A stretch of 41,879 nucleotides of DNA. Source: Streptomyces antimicrobicus (GTDB lineage: Bacteria; Actinomycetota; Actinomycetes; Streptomycetales; Streptomycetaceae). A program made the translations under genes and the position numbers. The notes beneath the pieces are model-generated. The model saw only the letters and a program-made list of their open reading frames with translations, made no database searches and was not told where the DNA came from. Shown piece by piece: positions 35,372-41,879 of the stretch. The first letter of the stretch is position 1. Each line of letters begins with the position of its first letter. The stretch is taken from contig NZ_JAJAUY010000047.1 in the NCBI RefSeq assembly GCF_020532625.1, positions 1 to 41,879 on the forward strand, read 5' to 3'.

Positions 35372-36184
35372 TCAGGCGCCCTGGGCCGCGCGGGCCAGGC
35401 CGTCCCACTGCTTCCAGCCGGCCAGCCGCTCCTCGTAGGCGGCGGTCACGGTGTCCAGCACGGTGGCGCCCAGCAGCACCCGCAGCGGCGGGTTCGGGCT
35501 GTCCACCAGCTCCAGCACCGGGCCCGCGGTCGCGGCCGGGTCGCCGGGCGCGGAACCGGCCGACGGCGGCTTGGCCGCCTCGGTGTACGCCTCGCCGGGC
35601 TCGGCCCAGACGGCGGAGGCGCCGCGCCAGTCGGTCTTGTACGGTCCCGGCTCCACGAGGGTGACGTGGATGCCGAACCGGCCGACCTCCTGGGCCAGCG
35701 CGTCGCTGAGGCCCTCCACCGCCCACTTGGAGGCGTGGTAGAGGCCGAGCATCGGCCAGGACGCCAGGCCCGCGATGGACGACATCTGCAGGATGTGCCC
35801 GCTGCCCTGGGCCCGCAGGAGCGGCAGGACCGCCTGGGTGACCCACAGGGTGCCGAACAGGTTGGTGTCGATCTGCTCGCGGGCCTGGGCCTCGGTGACG
35901 TCCTCGACGGGGCCGAAGAGGCCGTAGCCGGCGTTGTTCACCACGACGTCGAGCCGGCCGAACCGCTCGTGGGCCGCGGCCACGGCGGCGAAGGCCGCCT
36001 CGCGGTCGCGGACGTCGAGGGTCAGGGGCAGCACCGCGTCGCCGTACCTCTCGACCAGGCCGTCCAGGCTGCGGACGTCACGGGCGGTGGCCGCGACCCG
36101 GTCGCCCCGCTCCAGGGCGGCCTCGGCCCAGACCCTGCCGAATCCGCGGGACGTGCCGGTGATGAACCAGACCTTGCCAGCCAC
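35372..36184 (-). CDS. short-chain dehydrogenase/reductase
   Basis: Predicted 270-residue classical SDR. The cofactor motif is VWFITGTSRGFGRVWAEAAL (TGxxxGxG, about 10-16), with an Arg after strand 2 (AATARDVRSL) suggesting NADP(H). NNAGYGLFG, the catalytic Ser in ILQMSSIAGLAS and the YHASK pair (Y154-K158 region) are all present. It uses GTG 36184 with GGGGAG upstream. It is first in the long minus-strand operon, 90 bases before the monooxygenase; the gap contains short direct repeats of the GGTGGATC kind. It could reduce a keto or aldehyde group, for example the product of the LuxC-like enzyme. Confidence 0.9.
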   Translation of the reverse strand: MAGKVWFITGTSRGFGRVWAEAALERGDRVAATARDVRSLDGLVERYGDAVLPLTLDVRDREAAFAAVAAAHERFGRLDVVVNNAGYGLFGPVEDVTEAQAREQIDTNLFGTLWVTQAVLPLLRAQGSGHILQMSSIAGLASWPMLGLYHASKWAVEGLSDALAQEVGRFGIHVTLVEPGPYKTDWRGASAVWAEPGEAYTEAAKPPSAGSAPGDPAATAGPVLELVDSPNPPLRVLLGATVLDTVTAAYEERLAGWKQWDGLARAAQGA

Positions 36185-36332
36185 AGGTAACTCCCCTTCT
36201 GACGGATGTCCCGTTGCGGCTCTTATTCACCCCGATGAATTGGCAGGTGTCCATGTGCCTGAATTCGGACAGCTGTTGGAGAAGCGGGCGCACGCGGCGC
36301 GTCCTCCGCCGGCGTCCGGATCGATGTCCACG

Positions 36333-36371
36333 CCGGTGTCCGACCGAGGAAATTCCGCAGCCGGACACCGG
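36333..36371. promoter_or_regulatory. inverted repeat, candidate StrR-type operator
   Basis: CCGGTGTCCG (36333-36342) and its exact complement CGGACACCGG (36362-36371) are separated by 19 bases. GGTGTCC also occurs at 36246-36252 and GGACA at 36267-36271 in the same divergent region. Long-spaced inverted repeats are the usual target layout of StrR-family activators, and such a regulator lies at 40603-41583. The half-site differs from the published StrR one, so this is an inference. Confidence 0.45.
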
Positions 36372-36374
36372 ACA

Positions 36375-36404
36375 TTCCTGGACGCCCCGCCGGCGGGCGA
36401 TACT
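36375..36404 (+). promoter_or_regulatory. candidate methyltransferase promoter
   Basis: TTCCTG (36375-36380), an 18-base spacer ending CCGGCGGGC, then GATACT (36399-36404). This copies the layout upstream of papB (7277-7306). The proposed operator ends just upstream of the -35 box, a position suited to activation. Confidence 0.4.
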
Positions 36405-36441
36405 GCCGCGAAAGTCCCGCACCCCAGCCAAGGAGATTCGC

Positions 36442-37143
36442 GTGAGCGCCACGGAACAGGACTTCGACTACGCCGCCGCCGACTTCAACGCCGTCTACAC
36501 GGGCGGGGAACTGCTGGAGGGAGCCGCCATCAAGGTCGTCCCCTGGGACATCGGCGAGGCGCAGCCCGACGTGGTCGAGCTGGAGCAGCTGGGCCGCTTC
36601 CACGGCGCCGTGCTGGACATCGGCTGCGGCCCCGGCGACAACGCCGTCTTCCTGGCCCGCCGCGGCTACCGGGTGACGGCGATCGACGCGGCCTCGGCCG
36701 CCGTCGAGCAGGCCCGCCGGCGGGCCGGGGACCTGGAGATCGAGTTCGCGGTCGCCGACGCCACCGACCTGACCGGCTACGAGGGCCGCTTCGACTCCGT
36801 GCTCGACAGCGCCCTCTTCCACACCCTGCCCGGCCCCGCCCGCCCGCGGTACGCGGCCGCCCTGCACCGGGTGACCCGGCCGGGCGCGCAGCTGAGCGTG
36901 CTGTGCTTCGCGGACGTGCCCGGCGGCATGCCGGCGCCGCTGTCGGTCCCGGGCGAGGAGCTGCGCGGCACGCTGACCGAGGCGGGCTGGGACATCACCT
37001 CCATGGAGCTGTCGGAGTACGCGGGCGTGGCCGTCGGCATGGAGAAGTTCTTCGAGCGCACCGGCCGGCAGCCGCAGCTCGACGCCAAGGGCCGTACCCG
37101 GCTGCCGATCTGGAAGGTCTTCGCCGACCGGGTGTCGCGGTGA
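36442..37143 (+). CDS. class I SAM-dependent methyltransferase
   Basis: Predicted 233-residue methyltransferase. Motif I is VLDIGCGPGDNAVFLARRGY, followed by the acidic VTAIDAAS, then EFAVADATDL and FDSVLDSALFHTLPG; the C-terminal region WDITSMELSEYAGVAV and LPIWKVFADRVSR completes the fold. The sequence before motif I (DFNAVYTGGELLEG..VPWDIGEAQP) is typical of small Streptomyces class I enzymes, including thiopurine-type relatives. AAGGAG sits 6 bases before the GTG at 36442. It overlaps the VOC gene (GTGA) and is divergent from the SDR. It may O- or N-methylate a phenazine, or inactivate the product for self-protection. Confidence 0.88.
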   Translation: MSATEQDFDYAAADFNAVYTGGELLEGAAIKVVPWDIGEAQPDVVELEQLGRFHGAVLDIGCGPGDNAVFLARRGYRVTAIDAASAAVEQARRRAGDLEIEFAVADATDLTGYEGRFDSVLDSALFHTLPGPARPRYAAALHRVTRPGAQLSVLCFADVPGGMPAPLSVPGEELRGTLTEAGWDITSMELSEYAGVAVGMEKFFERTGRQPQLDAKGRTRLPIWKVFADRVSR

Positions 37144-37532
37144 GCGCGGCCGTCCACCGCCCCTTCGACCCGGCGCGGCGCGCGTTCCCCGTGCTGCGCG
37201 CCCGCCGGGTCGGGGACACCGCCGCCTTCTACGAGCGGCTCGGCTTCGCGCCGGGCCACCGGCACCCGGCCAAGGGCGAGCCGGACTTCGTGACGCTGCG
37301 GCGGCACGACACCGAGCTGGCCGTCAGCCGTGACGACCGGGCCGCGGACGGTGCCTCCGGCACGGTGGACCTGTTCGTGTTCGTCGAGGCCGTCGACAGC
37401 ACCGTGGACGCCCTGCGGGCCGCGGGCACGCCGGTGGTGCAGGAGCCGGAGGACACCCCCTGGGGCGAGCGGGTGGCCTACGTCCGCGACCCGGCCGGCA
37501 ACCGGGTCGGGCTGGGACAGCCCGCCGCCTAG
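37140..37532 (+). CDS. VOC-superfamily (glyoxalase/bleomycin-resistance-like) protein
   Basis: Predicted 130-residue protein with two beta-alpha-beta-beta-beta halves: FPVLRARRVGDTAAFYERLG..FVTLRRHDTELAVSRDD and VDLFVFVEAVDSTVDALRAAG..VAYVRDPAGNRVGLGQ. The final DPAGNRVGL is the classic VOC ending. The N-terminal metal-ligand position is not conserved, suggesting a binding protein more like bleomycin-resistance dimers than a glyoxalase. Overlap with the methyltransferase (GTGA) implies joint function, perhaps self-resistance by sequestration. A strong hairpin follows. Confidence 0.85.
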   Translation: MSAAVHRPFDPARRAFPVLRARRVGDTAAFYERLGFAPGHRHPAKGEPDFVTLRRHDTELAVSRDDRAADGASGTVDLFVFVEAVDSTVDALRAAGTPVVQEPEDTPWGERVAYVRDPAGNRVGLGQPAA

Positions 37533-37546
37533 TCCTCCCGCACAGC

Positions 37547-37584
37547 GGAAAGTGCCCCGGCGCCGAAGGCCCGGGGCACTTTCC
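37547..37584. terminator. bidirectional terminator hairpin
   Basis: A perfect 14-bp stem (37547-37560 with 37571-37584) with a 10-base loop lies 14 bases after the VOC stop and 51 bases past the stop of the convergent oxidase. The A-rich/T-rich ends (GGAAA, TTTCC) suit termination in both directions. Confidence 0.8.
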
Positions 37585-37635
37585 GTGTGTCCGGCGGCCG
37601 ACCGGCCGCCTACGGTCCGCACGGACGGGCGGTGA

Positions 37636-39018
37636 TCACCCGGCGGGAGCGATGTTCAAATTGGTGCGGAACAGGTTGGCCGGGTCGTAGACGGCCTTGA
37701 GCTCGGCCAGGCGGGACCGGGTGGCCGGGTCCCACAGTTCGTCGGCGAAGGCGTCGGCCGGCCGTTCACCGTAGACGAAGTTCAGCGAACGCCCCAGCGT
37801 CCAGGGCCGCACCGCCGCGTCCAGGGCGGCGTGCGCCGAGCGGATCGCCTCGGCCGGGGCGTCGTCGGAGCCCGACAGCACCCGCAGGATGTACTCGGCC
37901 TCGCGGTACGGCACGGCGTTGGGCACCTTCGGCTGCCGGGCCAGGGCCCCGCCGAGGTGGCGCAGGTCCACGATGCACGGCACCGGGGCCCCGGGCCCGG
38001 CCAGGGTGCGTACGGCGTCCAGGACGGCCGGGTCCAGCTCGCTGAGCAGCACCGCGTTGCCGTCGTAGGCGTGGCTGAAGGTGGGCTCGGCGTAGATGGA
38101 GCCGACCTCGGGGTAGTCGAGCTCGCCCAGGTGCTCGTGGATGATCTCGGCGCCGAACTCCCGCCAGGGCCGCACCAGCTCGGGCCCGGCGGCCAGGTCG
38201 GTGGTGGCGAAGCGGACGTGGACGACGTGCCGGCCGCGCAGCGGCTCCGGGAACACCGGGATCGGCGGGTACTCGATCATGCCCAGGGAGGCGGTGACCG
38301 TCTCGGGGGCGGTCCGCGTCCAGGCCGCGAAGTGCTCCAGGACCTGCTGGGCCTGGCCCGCGTCGAAGTACATGCCGCCGCCGTAGACCTTGGCGACCGG
38401 CAGCAGCTCCACCTCCAGCGCGGTGACCACGCCGAAGTTCTCCCGGCCGCCGCGCAGCGCCCAGAACAGGTCCGGGTCGCTCTCGGCGGTCACCTCGCGC
38501 AGCCGTCCGTCGGCGGTGACCACCTCGACGGCCTTGACCAGGTCGGCGGCGTAGCCGAACTCGCGGGCCAGCAGGCCCAGTCCCCCGGCCAGGGTGTAGC
38601 CGACGACGCCGACGTGGCCGGCGGAGCCGCTGAGCGGGGCCAGGCCGTGCGGGGCGGTGCGTTCGACGACCTGCTCCCAGCGGGCGCCGGCCCCGATCCG
38701 GGCGGTGCGGGCGTCCGGATCGACGGTGACGGTGTCGAGCCGCTTGGTGGTGATCACCAGGCCGCCCCGGTCGAGGACGGTCACCCCGTGGCCGGTGGAC
38801 TGCACCGCGACGGGCAGGCCGTGCTCGGAGGCCCAGGTGACGGCGGCGCGCACGTCCTCGGCGGCGGCGGCGCCGACGACCACGGCGGGGGCGTGCCGGT
38901 AGCCCGCCTGGAACTGCGTGAGTTCCTCCTCGTAACCCTCCTGTCCGGGTGTCCGGACGGGTCCGGTCACCTTCTTCACGAGCTCGGTGACATCGATGTG
39001 TGCAGGGTCGCCAGACAT
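37636..39018 (-). CDS. BBE-like FAD-linked oxidase
   Basis: Predicted 460-residue PCMH-type FAD enzyme of the berberine-bridge-enzyme family. The FAD domain has AVVVGAAAAEDVRAAVTWA, AVQSTGHGVTVLDRGG (H77, candidate covalent FAD ligand) and LSGSAGHVGVVGYTLAGGLG; the tail is AELKAVYDPANLFRTNLNIAP. The family's second FAD link, a Cys in the GxCxxVG motif, is Ala133 here, so attachment is probably through His only. Such oxidases perform dehydrogenations and oxidative couplings in secondary metabolism. The ATG at 39018 has GGAA upstream. It is transcribed after the DHA2 exporter gene with a 93-base gap. Confidence 0.9.
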   Translation of the reverse strand: MSGDPAHIDVTELVKKVTGPVRTPGQEGYEEELTQFQAGYRHAPAVVVGAAAAEDVRAAVTWASEHGLPVAVQSTGHGVTVLDRGGLVITTKRLDTVTVDPDARTARIGAGARWEQVVERTAPHGLAPLSGSAGHVGVVGYTLAGGLGLLAREFGYAADLVKAVEVVTADGRLREVTAESDPDLFWALRGGRENFGVVTALEVELLPVAKVYGGGMYFDAGQAQQVLEHFAAWTRTAPETVTASLGMIEYPPIPVFPEPLRGRHVVHVRFATTDLAAGPELVRPWREFGAEIIHEHLGELDYPEVGSIYAEPTFSHAYDGNAVLLSELDPAVLDAVRTLAGPGAPVPCIVDLRHLGGALARQPKVPNAVPYREAEYILRVLSGSDDAPAEAIRSAHAALDAAVRPWTLGRSLNFVYGERPADAFADELWDPATRSRLAELKAVYDPANLFRTNLNIAPAG

Positions 39019-39111
39019 CAGCGGTATTCCTTTCCTGGCGCTTTTCTACGGTGCTTCGACTTGCGTCGACGTACGGGTGGGACGTGTGCGGGGTGTTCGG
39101 TTCCGCCTGCC

Positions 39112-40581
39112 TCATCCGACCTTTTGCAGGGCGGAACTCCCGGAATTGCGTTCCGGTGTCGCGGATTTCTTTCCGGGGGCCGATTCCGAAGGCATCACCA
39201 GGCAGGCGGCGGCTCCGACGAGAAGGACCGCCACGGGCAGCAGCAGGGTGTTTCCGGCGGCCCGGCCGAGGTCGGCGGGATGAGCCGCGAGCTGGTTCTG
39301 CATCAGCACGCCCACGGCGGCCGAGCCGATGACGCAGCCCACCTGCCGGATGGAGTTGTACATGCCGGCACCGGCTCCGATGACCTCGACGGGCAGGGTC
39401 CCGGTGGCGACGTTGGCCATGGGGGCGAAGGCGAGGCCGGTGCCGATGCCGGCGAGGAACAGCGCCCCGGCGGTCGGCCAGACCCCGGCGTGGGCGTCCA
39501 TGGCGGCGACGATCAGGCCGAGGCCGGCCGCGAACACCAGGAAGCCGCCCAGGACCACCCACTTGCCGGGGATCCGGTCCGAGAGGATGCCCGCGAGCGG
39601 GCCGGCCAGGCCGCTGGAGACGGCGATGGGCACCATGAGGACGCCCGCCTGCTGCGGGGTGAGGCCCATGACGTCCTGCATGAACAGGGTCAGCGGCAGG
39701 TAGAGCCCGGTGACGGCGAAGCCGATGGCGGCCGCGGCGAACGCGGCGGAGCTGAAGTGCCGCCGCCCGAACAGCGACAGCGGCATCAGCGGCTCGCGCG
39801 GGCCCAGGCGCTGCCAGATCAGGAAGAGGACCAGCAGGACGAGGCCGGCGGCGATCACGGTGGCCACGTTCACGGGACCGGCGACGGTGCCCCAGTGGTA
39901 GTGCTGGCCGTTCTGCAGGCCGAAGACGAGGGCGAACAGCCCGAGTCCGGACAGCAGCGTGCCGAGCACGTCGAACCGGCGGTGGTTGCGGGGCTGTCCG
40001 CCGGGCAGCAGCCGCGCCGCCATGGCGAGGCCCACCAGGCCGATCGGGACGTTGATCAGGAAGATCCACTCCCAGCCGGCCGCGCCGGTCAGGAACCCGC
40101 CGAGCAGCGGTCCTGCGGTGGTGGCCAGGCCCGCGACGGCGCCCCAGACGCCGAGGGCGGCGCCCCGGCGCCGTGGCGGGAAGAGGGTGGTGACGAAGGC
40201 CATCGTCTGCGGGGCCATCAGGGCCGCCCCGATGCCCTGGACGGCGCGGGCGGCCATCAGCATCGCGGCGGTGCCGGACAGGCCGCACCACAGGGAGGCG
40301 CCGGTGAAGACGGCCATGCCGGTCAGGAAGACCTGCTTGCGGCCGTACCGGTCGCCCAGCCGTCCGGCGACCAGCAGCGGGACGGCGTAGGTGAGCAGGT
40401 ACACGCTGTGCACCCAGGTGATCTGGTTGAGGTCGGCGTGCAGGGACGTCAGCATGCCGGGGATGGCCACGGTCACGATGGTGGTGTCCATCATGATCAG
40501 GAAGAAGCCGACGCAGAGCGCCGACAACGCGGCCCAGGGGTTGGGGGTACGGGGGGTGGGGTTCGAGGCGACGTCCGTCAT
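39112..40581 (-). CDS. DHA2-family MFS drug exporter
   Basis: Predicted 489-residue MFS transporter of the 14-helix DHA2 (QacA/EmrB-like) group. Motifs are FFLIMMDTTIVTVAIPGM (helix 1), LLTYAVPLLVAGRLGDRYGRKQVFL (helix 2-3 motif A), RAVQGIGAALMAPQTMAFV (motif B-like) and AVAGLATTAGPLLGGFLTGAAGWEWIFLIN (motif C plus WxWIFxIN). The C-terminal tail (PSESAPGKKSATPERNSGSS) is polar. It lies 21 bases downstream of the StrR-like gene, so they are likely co-transcribed. Probable product efflux and self-resistance; a second exporter at 14613-15920 may handle a different molecule. Confidence 0.92.
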   Translation of the reverse strand: MTDVASNPTPRTPNPWAALSALCVGFFLIMMDTTIVTVAIPGMLTSLHADLNQITWVHSVYLLTYAVPLLVAGRLGDRYGRKQVFLTGMAVFTGASLWCGLSGTAAMLMAARAVQGIGAALMAPQTMAFVTTLFPPRRRGAALGVWGAVAGLATTAGPLLGGFLTGAAGWEWIFLINVPIGLVGLAMAARLLPGGQPRNHRRFDVLGTLLSGLGLFALVFGLQNGQHYHWGTVAGPVNVATVIAAGLVLLVLFLIWQRLGPREPLMPLSLFGRRHFSSAAFAAAAIGFAVTGLYLPLTLFMQDVMGLTPQQAGVLMVPIAVSSGLAGPLAGILSDRIPGKWVVLGGFLVFAAGLGLIVAAMDAHAGVWPTAGALFLAGIGTGLAFAPMANVATGTLPVEVIGAGAGMYNSIRQVGCVIGSAAVGVLMQNQLAAHPADLGRAAGNTLLLPVAVLLVGAAACLVMPSESAPGKKSATPERNSGSSALQKVG

Positions 40582-40602
40582 CTCATCATCTCTCAGGGGT
40601 GG

Positions 40603-41583
40603 TTACGGAGACTGCGTACCGCGCTGCTCCAGCTCGGTGGCGATCTCGTCCCAGTAGGCGGCGCAGGCGCGGGCCATGGCCGCGATCTTCGGCGCCTGGT
40701 GGGCGGGGGCGCGCAGCAGCAGCCCGCTCTCGCCCTGGCGCACGATCCGGGCCTCCAGCCAGCGGATCAGCGCCCGGCCCTCGTCGCTGTACTTGAGGGT
40801 GGGGTCGCGCTTGAGGGAGTCCAGCACGGTCGGCAGGTCCACGGGTTCGGCGCACTCGCGCGGCCGGGGCGTCCGTACGGCGGCGCGGCCGCCGGCCCCG
40901 CCGGTGGGCAGCGGCCCCTCGCCGCGGGCGAGCCGGTCGCGGACGTCGCGCGCGGTCTCCACGGAGATCCCGGCACTCCGGGCGATCTCGCGCAGCGAGG
41001 CGTCGGGGCGTACGGCGAGGTAGTCGACGGCGCGCAGGCGGCCCTCGGTGGCGCTCAGCGGCCGGGCCCGGCCGTCGCAGCCGACCCGTACGGTGGGCAG
41101 TTCGCCCGCCTCGGCGGCGCTGCGGCGCAGCACGCCGACGGTCTTGCCGGACAGGCCGACCTTGGCGGCGACGGCCCGGTCGGACCACTCGGGCCAGGTG
41201 CGCAGGATCCGGCGGGCCGATTCGCGGCGGTCGGCGAGGGTCAGGGGCAGGCCGTGACCGTTGTTGGCCTCGACGGAGTACAGGAAGGCTTCCGGCTCGG
41301 AGCCGTCGAACCAGCGCACCGGGATGGTCTCGCGGCGGTTCAGGCGCGCCGCGTGGAGGCGGTGCATGCCGTCGACGACGCGCAGGGTGGGCCGGTGCAC
41401 GACGATCGGCGGCAGGGCGGTCTCCAGTCCGGCCAGCAGCAGGACGTGGTCGTGGTCGACCCCGGCCAGGCGGGGTGACTCGGCGTCCAGCAGCGTGTCC
41501 ACCGGCACGTGCGTCACCGCGGCGCCGTCGGGCGCCGCCACGGCGTCGCGGGGCGCGGGGGCCTCAGCCGTCAGGACAGGCAT
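40603..41583 (-). CDS. StrR-type ParB/HTH pathway regulator
   Basis: Predicted 326-residue regulator. The N-terminal ParB-like nuclease domain reads VTHVPVDTLLDAESPRLAGV, LPPIVVHRPTLRVVDGMHRLHAARL and IPVRWFDGSEPEAF. Next comes HGLPLTLADRRESARRILRTWPEWSDRAVAAKVGLSGKTV, the DNA-binding helix-turn-helix, and a second possible helix-turn-helix near 195-215 (ASLREIARSAGISVETARDV). This is the layout of StrR and NovG, activators of antibiotic clusters that bind long inverted repeats. GAGGAG precedes the ATG. It probably activates the cluster, with 36333-36371 a candidate site. It starts 22 bases after the transposase-like stop. Confidence 0.87.
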   Translation of the reverse strand: MPVLTAEAPAPRDAVAAPDGAAVTHVPVDTLLDAESPRLAGVDHDHVLLLAGLETALPPIVVHRPTLRVVDGMHRLHAARLNRRETIPVRWFDGSEPEAFLYSVEANNGHGLPLTLADRRESARRILRTWPEWSDRAVAAKVGLSGKTVGVLRRSAAEAGELPTVRVGCDGRARPLSATEGRLRAVDYLAVRPDASLREIARSAGISVETARDVRDRLARGEGPLPTGGAGGRAAVRTPRPRECAEPVDLPTVLDSLKRDPTLKYSDEGRALIRWLEARIVRQGESGLLLRAPAHQAPKIAAMARACAAYWDEIATELEQRGTQSP

Positions 41584-41605
41584 GGTCGACTCCTCGGATT
41601 CCTGA

Positions 41606-41879
41606 TCAGAGCGCGGTCGCGGCGAGGGGGGCGGGGGGCTGGCCGAGCAGCCGGTGGGCGGCGGCGGCCGCGACGAAGGTCATGTGCCGGTGCCAGCCGG
41701 GGTAGGAGCGCCCCTCGAAGTCGCGCAGCCCGCAGTCCTCCAGGACCTCCATGGGCAGCGTGGCCGTACCGAACCGGGTCAGCCGGGCGCAGGTGCCGTC
41801 GGTGCCGGCGATCCAGTACCGGGCCGGCCGGTCCCCCTCGGGTCTGAACTCGGTCAGCAGGGCGAGCGGCCCGGCGACG
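41606..41879 (-). mobile_element. IS701-like transposase, C-terminal part (runs off the window)
   Basis: The last 91 codons of a reading frame entering from beyond the window edge. It includes ARYWIAGTDGTCARLTRFG, then the family-typical LEDCGLRDFEGRSYPGWHRH, where the Glu in FEGR-x-x-PGWHRH corresponds to the region near the last DDE residue in IS701 transposases. The stop is at 41606-41608. No terminal inverted repeat was seen between it and the regulator start. It may be a live element, a relic, or a domesticated protein co-transcribed with the regulator. The fragment is truncated by the window, not demonstrably by mutation. Confidence 0.75.

Overview
The window is very GC-rich, with G/C-biased third codon positions, frequent GTG starts and ATGA/GTGA stop-start overlaps. 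This points to a Streptomyces-like actinomycete. Most of it (about 7.2-41.6 kb) reads as one large secondary-metabolite cluster. The left 7 kb is ordinary or decaying accessory sequence: a cupin protein, three hypotheticals, two frameshifted remnants, and a divergent LysR/MFS pair.

The cluster joins three chemistries seldom seen together. (1) 7368-10638 (+): papB-papA-papC, the 4-amino-4-deoxychorismate route to 4-aminophenylpyruvate, completed by a HisC-like aminotransferase at 12618-13613 (-) that would give 4-amino-L-phenylalanine. (2) 18495-21985 (-): a CreD-like lyase and a CreE-like flavoenzyme, the aspartate-to-nitrite ('ANS') pathway used for diazo and N-N bond formation. A lone ANL-family ligase at 10735-12417 (+) is the obvious candidate nitrite-using diazotase/nitrosating enzyme. 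(3) 29060-34015 (-): a complete phenazine core (phzB, D, E, F, G), with a class II DAHP synthase at 17290-18498. Phenazine tailoring candidates are an acyl-CoA-dehydrogenase-fold monooxygenase with a flavin reductase, a WrbA-like flavoprotein, a LuxE/EhpF-like plus LuxC-like carboxylate-reduction pair, and an adenylation domain/carrier protein/FabH-like trio.

From the SDR gene (start 36184) down to the MFS exporter (end 14613) almost everything runs on the minus strand with overlaps or short gaps, ending in a 20-bp-stem hairpin. The phenazine and nitrite modules and an ATP-grasp ligase therefore look co-transcribed. The LuxR-type regulator and aminotransferase follow. papBAC and the ligase form a convergent plus-strand operon, separated by two strong hairpins. 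At the right side are a divergent methyltransferase/VOC pair (+), a BBE-like oxidase, a DHA2 exporter, a StrR-type ParB/HTH regulator and an IS701-like transposase fragment.

My inference is a phenazine carrying an aminoacyl (or acyl) group and/or a 4-aminophenylalanine-derived unit joined through nitrite-dependent chemistry. The final structure cannot be read from sequence. All assignments come from recognised motifs and family knowledge; no database search was run.
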